A stretch of DNA of 33,896 nt from Euprymna scolopes (GCA_024364805.1 CM044506.1:34155125-34189020), one strand, 5' to 3'; shown: positions 9,948 to 22,165, counted from the first letter of the stretch. Notes: a model not told the origin generated them from the sequence alone. A program made the numbers and translations.

Positions 9948-10124
9948 TCTCTTTTTCTCTTCGTCTTCCCTCCGCTCTCTCTCTTTCTGTTCCTTCTTCT
10001 CTCTCTACATCTTCCTCTTCATCCCCTCTCTCTGTCTCCCCCTCTCCTCCTTCATTTCCCTATCCGTCTTTCCACATCTTCAGCTCTATCTCCCCCTACT
10101 TTGTTTTCATCTATCTCTTTGTTG

Positions 10125-10160
<36 letters not shown>
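9948..10160. repeat. Pyrimidine-rich tract ending in (CT)n
   Basis: About 210 bases almost entirely C and T on the plus strand, grading into a pure CT dinucleotide run at about 10127-10160. Leu/Ser/Phe-rich frames through it (9903-10187 and 9910-10176) are artefacts of the tract. Such homopurine/homopyrimidine DNA can adopt triplex structures. Confidence 0.85.
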
Positions 10161-10164
<4 letters not shown>

Positions 10165-10617
10165 TTTCTAACATGATAAATTATTGAACGAATTAACCAA
10201 AAATAATGTAGAGCCTATATGCTGTATTCCTGAGGGAAATTATTCTCAGGTAAATTGCTTTTATCTCTGTCTAGTTTATCAACATAAAATACACTTTGGA
10301 TATGTGGACTCATAATTCCTTGGATACGACTGAATAAATATCTATTCTTACCTTCATTTTTTTCCTTCTTACAAAATTGGCTCATAAATGATGTCCTCTC
10401 ATTTCTATGCAATTGTGAATTGTTATTTGCTTGCTTATGCAGATCCTATTTACCAATGTTTTCTTTTTATATTGATGAATTATCAAACAAAATAGCTGAA
10501 ATTATCTCAAATTGTAGACATATATGTAAGTTTATTATTTTAAAACCAGATTAGTATGGTTTAGAAAATGTATGAAACATAAAAATTAAAAAAGGAACAG
10601 CTGAAAATAAATAGAAT
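10161..10617. other. No gene seen
   Basis: AT-rich; a 65-codon minus-strand frame at 10215-10412 has no recognisable feature. Confidence 0.4.
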
Positions 10618-11425
10618 ATATATATATATATATATATATANNNNNNNNNNNNNNNNNNNNNNNNNNNNNNNNNNNNNNNNNNNNNNNNNNNNNNNNNNNN
10701 NNNNNNNNNNNNNNNNNNNNNNNNNNNNNNNNNNNNNNNNNNNNNNNNNNNNNNNNNNNNNNNNNNNNNNNNNNNNNNNNNNNNNNNNNNNNNNNNNNNN
10801 NNNNNNNNNNNNNNNNNNNNNNNNNNNNNNNNNNNNNNNNNNNNNNNNNNNNNNNNNNNNNNNNNNNNNNNNNNNNNNNNNNNNNNNNNNNNNNNNNNNN
10901 NNNNNNNNNNNNNNNNNNNNNNNNNNNNNNNNNNNNNNNNNNNNNNNNNNNNNNNNNNNNNNNNNNNNNNNNNNNNNNNNNNNNNNNNNNNNNNNNNNNN
11001 NNNNNNNNNNNNNNNNNNNNNNNNNNNNNNNNNNNNNNNNNNNNNNNNNNNNNNNNNNNNNNNNNNNNNNNNNNNNNNNNNNNNNNNNNNNNNNNNNNNN
11101 NNNNNNNNNNNNNNNNNNNNNNNNNNNNNNNNNNNNNNNNNNNNNNNNNNNNNNNNNNNNNNNNNNNNNNNNNNNNNNNNNNNNNNNNNNNNNNNNNNNN
11201 NNNNNNNNNNNNNNNNNNNNNNNNNNNNNNNNNNNNNNNNNNNNNNNNNNNNNNNNNNNNNNNNNNNNNNNNNNNNNNNNNNNNNNNNNNNNNNNNNNNN
11301 NNNNNNNNNNNNNNNNNNNNNNNNNNNNNNNNNNNNNNNNNNNNNNNNNNNNNNNNNNNNNNNNNNNNNNNNNNNNNNNNNNNNNNNNNNNNNNNNATAT
11401 ATATATATATATATATATATATATA
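10618..11425. repeat. (AT)n array containing a 756-base assembly gap
   Basis: (AT)n runs at 10618-10640 and 11397-11425 flank unknown bases (N) from 10641 to 11396. The true content and length of the gap are unknown. Frames that cross it are meaningless. Confidence 0.95.
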
Positions 11426-11737
11426 CTGCTGAAAAATGAATAAAAAAAATGTATTGAAAAGATTAAAAAAAAACTCGCAAACATGTTCAAAATAGCTTAA
11501 TAAGGTTTTAAAACATAGAAAAGAAAAGGAATTAAATAAAAAAGAACAGAAAGAAAAGGAATAACGTGACAGCGAAACGAGAATCCATGTAAACACAAAG
11601 CTTAGTGAAGAGTGAATTTGTCCCTGACAAAAAAGGGACGTTAGAAAGCATGACAGTGTCTTCCTAACTTAAAAGAGATATGGGGACTGAACCTCTTTTT
11701 AAAATTTCAAATATATCCTATTTTGATGAAATCAATA
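11426..11737. other. No gene seen; A-rich
   Basis: A-rich on the plus strand (11430-11560), then anonymous sequence. Confidence 0.4.
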
Positions 11738-11985
11738 TTTTTCTTATAGGAATTACTCCAGACAAAGCATGAAGCCACTTGATGCAAGGAGCTAAAATAC
11801 CACTTCAAGGTTCAAAACTATCCAACAATAAGTGCTATACGGATAGATTCAGACCCAGAATCAGCAATTCTTCCCCCTTTGTCAAATATATCGCCAGTCG
11901 AATGTGAGAACTAAAGGACAAAAAAAGAACAGTGAGAGTTACAAGGCTGCTGTCAGTAAACCAAGGTCCATATACGTGTAAATTT
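11738..11985 (-). repeat. Dispersed repeat B, copy 1
   Basis: Reverse complement shares blocks with copies at 16.2 and 20.0 kb. These include CTCCTTGCATCAAGTGGC-type text, GCTTTGTCTGGAGTAATTCC, TATCCGTATAGCACTTATTG, and GGTCTGAATCTATCC. The shared order over about 200 bases shows a common element. The GGTCTGAATC stretch resembles a pol III B box, but no matching A box at normal spacing is clear. Confidence 0.6.
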
Positions 11986-12404
11986 TTTCACTGCATACAA
12001 TAGAAGTGTTCCTGAATCTCTGTGCTGAATATCTATGTGCCCCTACTTTTAAGTCACCCAAGGTGGACAGAATCCTCTTAGAACTTCAAATACCCTCATA
12101 TATCTAGTTTAATGAAATTTAACCACATATATAAGGCACTAATTCAGAAACTTAATTTTCAATCTGTCATCGAATTTCATATTAAATGCAATCAACAGTT
12201 TTAATTATATGTTAAGAGAAGCTGAAGATGATTTCGCAGAGAATCGAAAGCGTTCTTGATATATATGAAATATTTCATCTTTTTGCTTTTGAAAATAAAA
12301 AGATTATTTGAAAAATCGGATAAATAAAAAAAAATAGGTATAATTAAATGAAGAAATTTTAGTGATTTTGCTTAAATGAAAGAACACTATCTAAATATAC
12401 ACGC

Positions 12405-12408
<4 letters not shown>
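11986..12408. other. Anonymous AT-rich DNA, possible old retroelement 3' end
   Basis: Contains GCTGAAGATGATTTCGCAGA followed by GAATCGAAAGCGTT near 12220-12257. Similar CTGA-GATG...CGAAA-CGT sequences occur near the 3' ends of various animal retroelements. No coding remnant supports this, so it is only a hint. Confidence 0.25.

Positions 12409-12467
<59 letters not shown>
12409..12467. repeat. (GT)n microsatellite
   Basis: Pure TG alternation, about 29 units. The Val/Cys and His/Thr repeat frames across it are artefacts. Confidence 0.95.
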
Positions 12468-12471
<4 letters not shown>

Positions 12472-14369
12472 CTTTGTTGGAATAGATTTGAGAAAAGTCT
12501 CCTTTTATTCTCACTTGGCCAAATGACAAGATGTCGACCATTTCCACAGATTCATTGATTTCTTTTTCGTTTGAACTGGAAGAGAAAAATCTGTTTTTTT
12601 TTTTTTCCTACCTGCATCAAAAGTTTTGTTTGAGAAACCAATACTCTGCTGCTGTTTTTTTTTTATTTTTTGCTAATAAAAAAAAATTCTTTGAAAATGT
12701 TGACGTCATTCAAAAGAGGTAGACAGAATGTTTCTGGTTGTGGCAAAATGACAACGACAAAATGTTGTTGTACGCGGCGTTATCCAGGAATCGTTTTACT
12801 TTCAGTTTTGCTTCACTTCCAATTCTGGTCTTTTCTTTTATTCTTTATTTATTAAAAAAAAATGTTTTTAATATTATACCCCACCCCTAAAAAGAAAAAA
12901 ACATCCATTCAGTCTAATTTCTGTTTCCTAATTGTTAATAACAAGAGAAATAATGTTATTTCATCTATTCCAACTACTAAACATTTATTTCTCTCCATAA
13001 TAAAATAATAAAGAAGGTCTCAAATAATTTTTTTCATTCAATCTCCTCATGTTGTTTTTCTATGCAGTTTTCAGTTTTTCTGGTTCATAAAATATTTCTG
13101 CTTATTCCTTCCTTAGTTAATACTTACGTTCAGCTTTGAAAAAAAGGCCAAATACAATTTTTGAAAGCCAGATTGCTTCAAAAAAGGCCAAATTCACGAA
13201 ATTTAGCTTTGAAAAGGTCAACGTCGCAACTCTGGACAGAATAAAAGAGTGACCTCCTTTTCATGTAGCCTCGTTTTCGAATATCATCACAATAATATAT
13301 GATCATTGTTGTAATGGTGTGAGAAAAGAACTCATAGTAATTTCTAGATGAAGCAGTTCTTCACCGAAGAAAGAAGTCAGTGAAACTTTACATAAAAGGG
13401 AACATTCAAAAGAAACAGGGGAAAAAAGAATGTTGTCTGTTAAGAGGTGCTGGACTGGAGGAGTAAATTAAAGATTGTCCTTTACAATGTGATTTTATTA
13501 TTTATATTGAACTATGTAGCACAATATTACTTTCTGAGTATTTATCAGTACTTATTTATCTCATTTAACTCATGTTTGCTGTGTGTTATTGGTGTTTCTG
13601 TCCAAAGAACTAATATTTTGTGCTATCCAGAAAAATATCAGCTTTATCAAAACATATTTGTTGATTTAATATATTTCTCATTCGGTGGGATTTTCATGGA
13701 TCCTACTAGTTTTCAAATATTGCTTTTATGTTGGCATAACTTTCCTTGGAAATATGATTGTTTTTCATAGAAAGAAAAATATATTAAGATTATTGTAGAG
13801 GTAAATAATGTTTTTTTAATTAATGAAAAAGTGATTCTGTTATTTATAAAAAAAAAATAATAATAAAGAACATGACACAAATCAAAAGCAATTAAAACTA
13901 CCAGAAATCTAATGAACGGATTCTTCACCTCCCATAAAAAAAACATGCACATACATGTGATGGCACTATACTCGGCAAGTGCAACACAATATTGTCATGA
14001 AGAGTCAAGGAGTATAGAAAGACAGAAAAGGGAGCATACCCAGAACTCCACTGGATAGGTGCAGAGAATGTTGGAATCTTGGGAAGGCTTATTACCACTC
14101 AAATTGTTAATGAGAAATCAATAAAATAATAAATGGCTGTTGCAATAATGTAAAATGATTTACAACGGTTATCGATCACTCAGACAAAGTACAGAGTTAG
14201 ATATATTTTGAATTTTCAAATTTTCGATTTTGACTTTTCCTCCTGATAAGTCATATTCGTTCAAAATCCAATTAAACTTTGTATTTTTGGGTAGTGATAA
14301 CAAAAGAGACCATAAAGAATTCGATTCCTTTAGGAATCAAATTTGCGATTGTTTAAAAATTGTGCTAAA
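12468..14369. other. No gene seen
   Basis: AT-rich DNA with A and T runs. AAAAAGGCCAAAT occurs twice about 40 bases apart (13141-13200). Frames at 13447-13770 and 13713-13952 are hydrophobic because of T-rich composition and show no family motif. Confidence 0.5.
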
Positions 14370-14415
14370 GTTAAAATATAACATTTGTTGATGTTAAAAT
14401 ATAACATTTGTTGAT
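14370..14415. repeat. Perfect 23-base tandem duplication
   Basis: Two adjacent identical copies (14370-14392 and 14393-14415), each beginning GTTAAAATATAACATTTG. The identity suggests a recent duplication. Confidence 0.9.
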
Positions 14416-16144
14416 GTTAAGCCATAAAACGTCTGACTACTTACTCGTCGATTTTACTTCCATTTTCTTCCGTCTGAATTGTGCCATGTCAACTAGATGG
14501 AATGTTCATTCCTCAATACACTACAAATAATCTATTATGATAAAGTCGTATTCCTGTCTGTTTGTTTACAGATTGGTTAATATGCACGAAAGCTACACTG
14601 TTTCACAAATTAATTTTCATACTGTAAACGGACGTTTACACACTTTCGTTCCAGGATGATTTCTATATATACATTATTTTTAAAGGAAATCTGCATTCGA
14701 GAAGTAACCTCATCTGTATATTATTATTATATTAAATAAAATCTATTTTAATAATTATCTCTGTTATTTTTTGTTGTTGTAATAGAACTGTTTTGTTCTA
14801 TTTATAAATATTATTTAAAGTTGATTTATTTACTTCTCATTTATTTTCAGTCATTATTACCGACACCAGTTTCCTTTAAAATGGAAGTAAATTTAAGCTA
14901 TGGAAGTTATTTCCTGTTTAATTTTCATAGACGCAAATGAATGTTTTATGTTTTCATAAGTCAAACATATGGTCTCCTTTCAGGAAAATCGTAAGAAGTT
15001 GGGATATCCGGCATAACTTAAACTGTTTGCATAAACTGTTTCTTGCTCTGTGTTTCAGTCATCTCTTTCTTTTTAACAACAATTATAAACATTATTAAAA
15101 ATGAAAGCATCAAATCATTTGAGGTTTAACAATGCTTTTACTGCTTTTTCTGTTCGTTTTCTTCGGTATCTAGTACACACAAATAATCAATTCATTCCCC
15201 GTAGAAGAACAAGAGCAGCTGTTCTAACACCGATTATTCTTTACTGCAGTCTAGAAAAAGAAGATAAAGCTTTTATCAGCTTATTTCTTATTTGGCATTA
15301 CCAATTTCCTGATTGTGGTGGAACTTCTTGCATGTATAACTCTACCTCTAATTTGACTTCTAATGGAAAATACCCTTTTGTTCTTGATTAAATATCCATG
15401 AAATTTTCTATTTTTAACCGTATTTTTCTTATATGCAAAATTTTATCTTATTAAGCTGTTCATGCATTCATACATAGCTTTATTATTCTAAACACTTTGC
15501 TATATGGGCTGAAGTTGCTCTTTACATGAGCAACTTTTGAGAAAGTGCAGCTTTTAATCTTGTATGGCAATTGTTAGATCTTAGTTTTGAACATATTTTC
15601 TCTTCACATTCAGAATCATGCACTACCTGGCAAATATATCCGGTAAACCAAGTGCAGGAGAGATGTAAACAGTTGCATTTAAAGGGAAGGTTAGAATCTT
15701 AAAAGGATCTCTCGGTTAGAATTTATTAGCAGGTGTATGTGTGGCATCTGGTAGGATGCTCTATCTCCAACTAAAACAAAATGATAAGAAAATTGAAAAC
15801 AAAACGGCCTCCATCTTATCATTGTAATGTCCATGGTTTTAGCGATGACCCGAGAGACTGGTATTCGAGGTATCAGATATAATGCAAATGTATACAAATT
15901 TATTCTCTTGTACCAACTTATTTGGTTGTAGGTGGTTTTAGTGCTTTCCTGCATATCACCGTGTGTGTCTATCTATTTGAGCGAGAAATTCTCATTTCTA
16001 GGCTTTTTCTTTCAAACGACACCCATATTATTAGCAAGCGATGTGGACACAGATTCAGATCATTGGTTTGCTTCTGGTTATTTTATTTGTGTTACATATG
16101 AATAGGACATGTGTTAAACATGATTTTGTGTGAGTGTGTGAGTA
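14416..16144. other. No gene seen
   Basis: AT-rich. Frames at 15101-15391 and 15691-15954 (about 90 codons each) have no motif, signal peptide or membrane pattern that I would defend as a gene. Confidence 0.5.
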
Positions 16145-16440
16145 TATATATAAAACCAACTAACATAAAATTATCTTGTTGGATTTTTTATGTTGGATTT
16201 TAACCTAGACCTCAGGTTTACTTTCGCCAGCCTCAAAACTCTCACTTCCCTTATTTTGCCATTTAGTCCCTGACAAATGGGGAATAATTGCTGTTTACTG
16301 GGTTGGAATCTATCTATATAACATTTATCACTGGCTGGTTCTTGATCTTAAATTAGTATTTCTTTTTTTCTTTTTTTTAGCTCCTTACATCAAATGGCTT
16401 CATGCCTTGTCTGGAACGATTTCCATAAAAACACATGAAA
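16145..16440 (+). repeat. Dispersed repeat B, copy 2, with short repeat F at its left
   Basis: Contains TCCCTGACAAATGGGGAATA, GGTTGGAATCTATCTATATA (a B-box-like GGTTGGAATC at 16301-16310), and ATCAAATGGCTTCATGCC, then TTGTCTGGAACGATTTCC. The copies at 11.7 kb (inverted) and 20.0 kb share this order. The left part (ATAAAATTATCTTGTTGGAT) resembles a piece of repeat F seen at 17.24 and 27.1 kb. Confidence 0.6.
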
Positions 16441-18274
16441 GTTTACAAATTTTACTCATACCTTTGTAACTGCTTGTTCTTTTATGCATACCTTATGACT
16501 CTTCTAGACTAAAGGCGTACTGCCTTATTTACACTTTCAAAAAACTAATTCAATTCAAGACTGATGGAAGACAAAAGAGATTTATTCAATTTGATCTTCA
16601 TCCTAAATCACTGACCAGCAGAGTGGGACAAACAGAGAGGGAGAAAGAGAGAAATATCTTCTCTTTCTCACTCTTTCTTTGAGCTATGTGACGTTACATC
16701 CAGTCTAGTAATCTCCACCTCAGGTTCATTAAGTTGACCCTGGCTGAACTTTCATTCCTTGCTATTATTAAATAACCATTTTATATATTAATGGATTTTC
16801 ACATTCAATATTTAACACATCTGACAAATCGATATTAGATTGTGACTAGCGATTTCTTCTTCTTTAACCTTGTAGCATGTTTTTTACCCTAAAACAACTG
16901 TCACAAGTCGTCTATGTCCTCTATTTTAACGGATGATGGTATCGTTTTGTCATTTTAAAAGGAGCATCTCAGTATTTTCAACCTGTTTTATATTTTCCCT
17001 TTATAACATTATGAAAGATTTTTTTTTTTATCTCTGCTTAAGTTGATTGTGCCATCCTTTTATGACATCATTTAGTGTGCATGGAAACAAACAGACCTAC
17101 AAGATAAGAAGATCCTAAATGTTAGTATAGACTCCCTATACAAGGAGTATCCATTGTCTCTCAGCTGAATGGAGGTAATAAAATATACGTACACATGCAC
17201 ATACATTTATGGACACGTATTGATGCATAATGAACTCATAAACTAACAGATAAAATTATTTTATTAGATTTTAAAATTTAAGACTAAATAGCATTGTATC
17301 TGACATATCGATATTTGATTCTACCTAACCATTTTGTTTTTATTCCTTCTAGTGTGTTTCTTACAATATAAAAATTTCTTAGGTTAGGAAATTTTTTTTA
17401 CTATGCTGACAATCTTAAATAATGAATCAAATAATGTAAGGCAGAAAAATCTTTGTAGCGTAAAACATGCCTTATCTCCCTTACATTATTTCAGTTATTA
17501 CTAAGCATTTTTCTACCGATGGTGTTCTCTATATTAATAACATTTTGTGTCCACTTCACGAGTTTATTTTATGTTGTTTTTTTGTATATTTTTTAAATTT
17601 TACTTTTAATGTACATAAATTTAAAACTGTTCAACACATGAACATATACATAAATATAGATACATATTGAGTAGATACAACTAGTTACACACATACACAC
17701 AGCTAGTTACATATCTATATGTGCCTGTGAATGTTTAACAGCCTGTTACAAAATGTCCGCTTGTTTGCATGCATCACAAAGTATGAAAGAAAATATCGCT
17801 TGATTAACTGAGTGAAATAAGATCCACTCATAAAAATAGAAATTTTGTTTACTCCTTTACATGGTTGAGAAAGAAAGGGAGGGGTGATATTTGAAAAGCT
17901 TGGGGTGAATTTCAGTGGGTGGGTAAGGGTAAAACCAACAGCATCATTTATCATGTGCTGACGTCAATAACATGTGAGAGTAAAAACAAGAATGAATCCT
18001 TATGTTTTGATATTTATTAGTAATTGCATAATGTTGGAGTCGTGGAGCGTTTCAGGTCTTTTAACCTGATACTCTTGTGTCTATTAAACCCAACCAGGAT
18101 TGATAGGAATCTGATGTGCCACTCGCCTTAGATAAACACTAAAGATCTCTTAACTGTGCATTATCAACAGTGACATTGTATTCATTTTTACTGTCTTGTA
18201 TCGTTACGAAAAGGTATTAACCCCTGGGAGCTCCTTGGAACTCTCTAGTTGTTTTTCGGTCATTAGACAACCGT
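16441..18274. repeat. Anonymous DNA with two repeat F-like pieces
   Basis: No gene is seen. Two related pieces lie at about 16795-16905 and 17240-17380. They share CATCTGACAAATCGATATTAG / TATCTGACATATCGATATTTG-type text (cut here to key words: CTGACAwATCGATATT) followed by a T-rich part and a CCTTSTAG-like word. A third such piece precedes the LINE-A at 27.17 kb. A purine/pyrimidine inverted repeat lies near 16640-16675. The family is unclassified and its limits are unclear. Confidence 0.35.
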
Positions 18275-18840
18275 AAAAAGTGCAACAAACCAAAAGATCC
18301 TCCTGATGTGTCCCAAGATGAAATACTGCTGCCACCTCTGGAAGATGTCATTTAGAGCATTCTTCGTTGTTTAGACAGATTTCAAGATCGGCTTTGAATT
18401 CTAGTTGAGGATGATCTCTTTTTGTTCCTGCTTTCTCACAGGAGAGACGTTACTAGCCTCTCTTTATTCTGTCATTATTTCTATGGCAGGTGCTCTGGTT
18501 CCTCCTTGTCAGATATTCACAGCAAGAACTCTTCTCTCTACCACAACAAAAAGAAATGTCTCTTTCTTCCTCCATGTGACCAGTGTCAGCTGAAATTTCC
18601 ATGTACAGAGCTTCTTCATAAAAGCTTCCTATCTGTGAAACGCATTATCATGGGACTGCAAGTTACAACATGGTCGCCTTCATTTATAATATGTCAGTAG
18701 ATTTTTGTCATAAACCGTCCATATATATAACCAAAATTAGTTCATTCCATTTACCATTTTTCAACTGACAATTATTCCATTAACTCTTATCCTCGAATGA
18801 CTTTTGACCTCGATAAATGATGACTCATTAGTAAAAAAGA
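18275..18840 (+). mobile_element. LINE-A copy, plus strand
   Basis: Frames on the plus strand give KMKYCCHLWKMSF (about 18319-18357) and then LSHRRDVTSLSLFCHYFYGR with CS following (18422-18495). These are successive LINE-A C-terminal blocks, with KSFLS...WNSLP replaced by degraded sequence. The tail holds TTATCCTCGAATGACTTTTG and GATGACTCATTAGTAAAAAA, the same 3' end as the copy at 31.7 kb. The two overlapping frames (18405-18593 and 18422-18700) are remnants in different phases. RT is absent because the copy is 5'-truncated. Confidence 0.65.
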
Positions 18841-19389
18841 AATAGTTTGAGAATGAATAAAAAGGTTTATAATTTTCTCTTTGTAGCATAGTGTGGCGTG
18901 TCCTTCAATTCCCATCGTGAACCACTGCCTAATGTTATGTTGTGGAAAGCAAACAGTTGTTCATCTTTCTGAAGTCGAAGTGGTGATGTGGCAGCCACAG
19001 AAATGTTGGTCTTTTCTTCTTCTTCCTTCTCTTTGTGGCTGGGAATTATTTGATGAAAAGCAAGTAAAAAGAACAACAATGAACTCCATTATTTGCTTCT
19101 GCCAATTTTGCCAATTTCTAGTGATTTACATATAGATGACCTGCAATTTCCTGACCTCGAAAAAGACAGAATCTATCTCATTTCTCTGCCATATACTTCC
19201 TTACAATGCCGCAACTACTGTCACACGTCAGCTTCATCTATCACTTTACCTCTGATGGAAAACTCCATTTTTATACCTATTTTTACACACTCAACATCGA
19301 ATTTCAACTTTGTAATAAAATGACGTCATTATGAACAGATGAACCGAGAGACAAATGTTTGTTTATAAGAAGATTTAAATATTTATGGA
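18841..19389. other. No gene seen
   Basis: Frames of 70-80 codons on both strands (18867-19323) overlap one another and show no family motif. Confidence 0.4.
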
Positions 19390-19442
19390 AATTTTTATGG
19401 AAATCGCTCCAGACAAAATTACTCCTTAATATAAGGAGTTAA
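19390..19442 (-). repeat. Dispersed repeat B, short fragment
   Basis: Reverse complement of ATCGCTCCAGACAAAATTAC and TTAATATAAGGAGTTAAC matches the TTTTGTCTGGAGCGAT end of repeat B. Confidence 0.4.
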
Positions 19443-19469
19443 CAAGAACGAAAGATTATTATCACAATT

Positions 19470-19785
19470 GATTTTTGTCTTGAAAATGCCGAGGTTAAAA
19501 GTAAGAGGAAAACAGTCAGCAGGAAGAGAGTTCCACAAGCTTGCAGTTCTTGGAAAGAAGCTACTGGAATCGGAAGCTGTATTACAAATGAGGTATTAAA
19601 ACGGCGACTTGATAGAGACCACTAGACCAACCAGTCAAACGATTCGCAACAAAAGCAGCAGGGAATAGATCAAACCATCCTGAAGAACACATTCCATAAT
19701 AGTATTTATAGAAAAGACTGTGACTAACAACATTACATCTGTGAAAGGTTGCAGAGAAGATAGGATTGGCTCAATTTGCATAAAC
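19470..19785 (-). mobile_element. LINE fragment, related but distinct LINE-A subfamily
   Basis: Minus-strand reading gives SSFFPRTASLWNSLPADCFP followed by LTFNLGIFK (about 19485-19560). Upstream on the same strand is FSINTIMECVL, corresponding to the FYRYYYGMCSS block. The C-terminal motif is closer to the generic LINE consensus than the other copies, suggesting a separate subfamily. It is 5'-truncated and frame-broken. Confidence 0.6.
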
Positions 19786-19954
19786 TGTAACTTATTGGTG
19801 TGAAATTATTCACATGGTTTTGAATAAGTTGTAATTTTTTAAATATTATTTTTATAACTTCCTCATGACTATTATAATGAGGACAGGTAAGTAGTTAAAA
19901 ATTCTGTAAATAGTTTATTCAGAAAAGTATAGAAAGTGAATGTTCGGTTTACTT

Positions 19955-20155
19955 TAAAAAACCACTTCCCTTATCCTTTTGTCCTCACATTCCATAAGTG
20001 ATGTTTCTGACAAAAGGGGAAGAATTACTGTTTTCTGGGTCGAATCTATCTATCTAGCACTTATTGTTGGCTAGTTTTTGACCTTGAAGTGGTATTTTTG
20101 TTTGAGCTCATATCAAATGGCTTCATGTTTTGTCTGGAGCGATTTCTATTAAAAA
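19955..20155 (+). repeat. Dispersed repeat B, copy 3
   Basis: Shares CACTTCCCTTAT, TCTATCTAGCACTTATTG, TGACCTTGAAGTGGTATTTT, and TTTTGTCTGGAGCGATTTC with the other copies. GGGTCGAATC at 20037-20046 is a good B-box-like word. Confidence 0.6.
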
Positions 20156-20317
20156 AATAGATTGTTAGTTTTGTAATAGCTTGTTTTAGTCGCCTTTATG
20201 GGCAGCTTGCTAGCACATGTTCTACTGATCTTTGTGTTGTTGTAAGTTGTTTTAGACATTAATCAGACAGTGGTTACTGAAGCATTGGTGGTATGTCGTT
20301 CTTACTATGGTGGTCCA

Positions 20318-20855
20318 TTTTTTTTTTTTTTTTTTTTTTTTACACAGGCATCATCACTTATCAAGGCCAAGAGGCCACTCGAGGATAAGGGTTAAAGTGT
20401 AAAGTAGTAATTGGACAATATAGTAATCATTAGTAATGGAAATTCGATAAATTTGTTAACATATGGAATGGCTCATCAAAAAATTGTTTACGTTGGACTT
20501 GAAGACAACCATATTGTAGTCAGCTGGAAAGCAGGAAAACGGAAGACAATTCCATAGGCGTGCAGTTCTAAGAAAGAAGCTTTGTTCATGGAATCTACAT
20601 TTAGGTTTATGCACAGATAAAGAGTGGGGAAAATTATTGATAGTGTTTTTTGCTAGACAGGTGTTTATTGTGAAAGTTTGGCGAAGGGGGATCATAGATT
20701 GGAGATCAGCCGAGCACTTGCCATGAAAATAACGATAAAGCAGAGACAAACTCACAACATCTCTTCTGTGAGAAAGAGGTTGCAGGGAAGAGAAAGGGAC
20801 ATTTTGACTCTGGCTATTAAGCTACCTCTGAAGACTGGATGATGAATTGTATCAA
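20318..20855 (-). mobile_element. LINE-A copy, best preserved C-terminal frame
   Basis: The minus-strand frame at 20456-20755 (99 codons) carries MSLSLLYRYFHGKCSADLQS, then EQSFFLRTARLWNCLPFSCF and PADYNMVVFKSNVNNFL. Together these form the continuous C-terminus of a CR1/L2/Rex1/jockey-type LINE protein. The frame extends backwards in other phases to about 20850. The 3' tail (CTTGATAAGTGATGATGCC read on the minus strand) and a 24-base poly(A), seen as poly-T at 20318-20341, mark the element end. This copy keeps the most intact frame and the longest pure tail after the one at 27.17 kb, so it may be among the younger copies. There is no RT or APE nuclease because of 5' truncation. Confidence 0.75.
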
Positions 20856-22165
20856 AACAACCACGATCCTTTGTCCGTTCTATTTCCACATTGATTGACA
20901 CTGATGTTATAGATCTGTTGATTATGTGATTAGTTCCAAAAACACTTTCGCATTTTTAGGATGGGTGTTCTTTGATTGGTGTGTAGCAGTGACTTCTTTG
21001 AGATTTCCTTTTGTATTTACATGCAATCTTTTGCATAATAATAATCTGTTATTCAGTTGGATAAAACAGGCATATCCAAACTTGTGTAGAAATACATTGG
21101 CAATTTGAACACTCCTATGCATGCATGTGATTCGCCCATTTCTATTTTCACCCAAAATCCAGTTCCATCTGAGATGCAGAACTGACAAAGCGTTGCATTG
21201 CTTTCCTCATTCCCAGCCAGAAATTGGCTGGAGGCAAGATACAAGTTCATACTTGAGACCAACTCAGAGTAAATTACATTTCTATTCTATTACATGCCTG
21301 CCGAACCAACTTGCCTTACAGTGTCTTTAATTCCTATGTTCCTTTTGAATAAAGCTGATTTTATTGACTGTGTTGGTATTTAAAGAATTCTTTTTTTTTT
21401 TTTTTGGTATGGTGACCTTATTTTCTTTATTTCAAGCCATCTCAGTCAAATTAATACAGACTCAACAAAATGACTATATCCCTCTCCAGCAAACGCCTCT
21501 CATCTTCATCACCTATCAACTTTTCAGGTTCATAAATTGAAATTCAAATATTTGAATTCCAATTCTAGTCCAACTGCATTTAACCACTTTAGTACTTTTC
21601 CATGTGTTGCTTTTCTCACAAGGAAATAAAGAAAAGAAAGAGTGGAATAAGGAGAGTAATAAAGTTAGTAATCTTAACCATTATGTTGGAAAGCAATCTC
21701 TGTGTTGGCTACAATTCCCTTGTGTACAGTAAGCTCGGATGAAATGAGACAAATGCAAACTGTATTCTACCCTTTCTCGTGCAATATTTTGCAGACAGCA
21801 GACCATCCTTGCCATAAAGACTGCAGTTTTTCTTTCCTAATCACACTCCTTCTTCCACAATTTAAATTTCAAGATGGCTGAACTTTCTTCACAGTTCATG
21901 TGCAGATCAGGACATTTCCAGATGGGCAGACACACACACTGTTGGAATATCGATCTTTTTAGAAATGACAATTCTACAGAAAATCAAACTGTGAAATGGT
22001 GTAAATCTTCTCTTCTTCTAATATATCAAGTAAAGTCAGTCTTTTTATCATTTCTTTGTCGTTGATAGCTTTCTTCCTATGAAATCAATATTTAATTCTG
22101 GTTCGTCAGCTTTTGTGAAGCAGTGCAGCATTATAATTCGGTTTAGTTCCTTTCAGAAAATATAT
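20856..22165. other. No gene recognised; block with open frames on both strands
   Basis: At 20922-21330 frames of 60-88 codons are open on both strands, and the base composition is less AT-rich than the surroundings. An AATAAA word (about 21347-21352) is followed by a T-run at 21390-21405. I do not recognise either product. It could be an unnamed repeat or an untranslated exon. The remainder to 22.16 kb is anonymous. Confidence 0.35.

Noticed and set aside
9903-10187. Leu/Ser/Phe-rich frame resembling a signal or membrane segment
   Set aside because: It is produced by the pyrimidine-rich tract and (CT)n run.
10561-11596. Long minus-strand frames of 309 and 336 codons
   Set aside because: They run through the N gap and the flanking (AT)n; most codons are unknown.
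12359-12558. His-Thr and Val-Cys repeat frames
   Set aside because: They are translations of the (GT)n microsatellite.
15101-15954. Frames of 87-96 codons as possible host exons
   Set aside because: No family motif, no paired splice signals that I trust, and no neighbouring exon.
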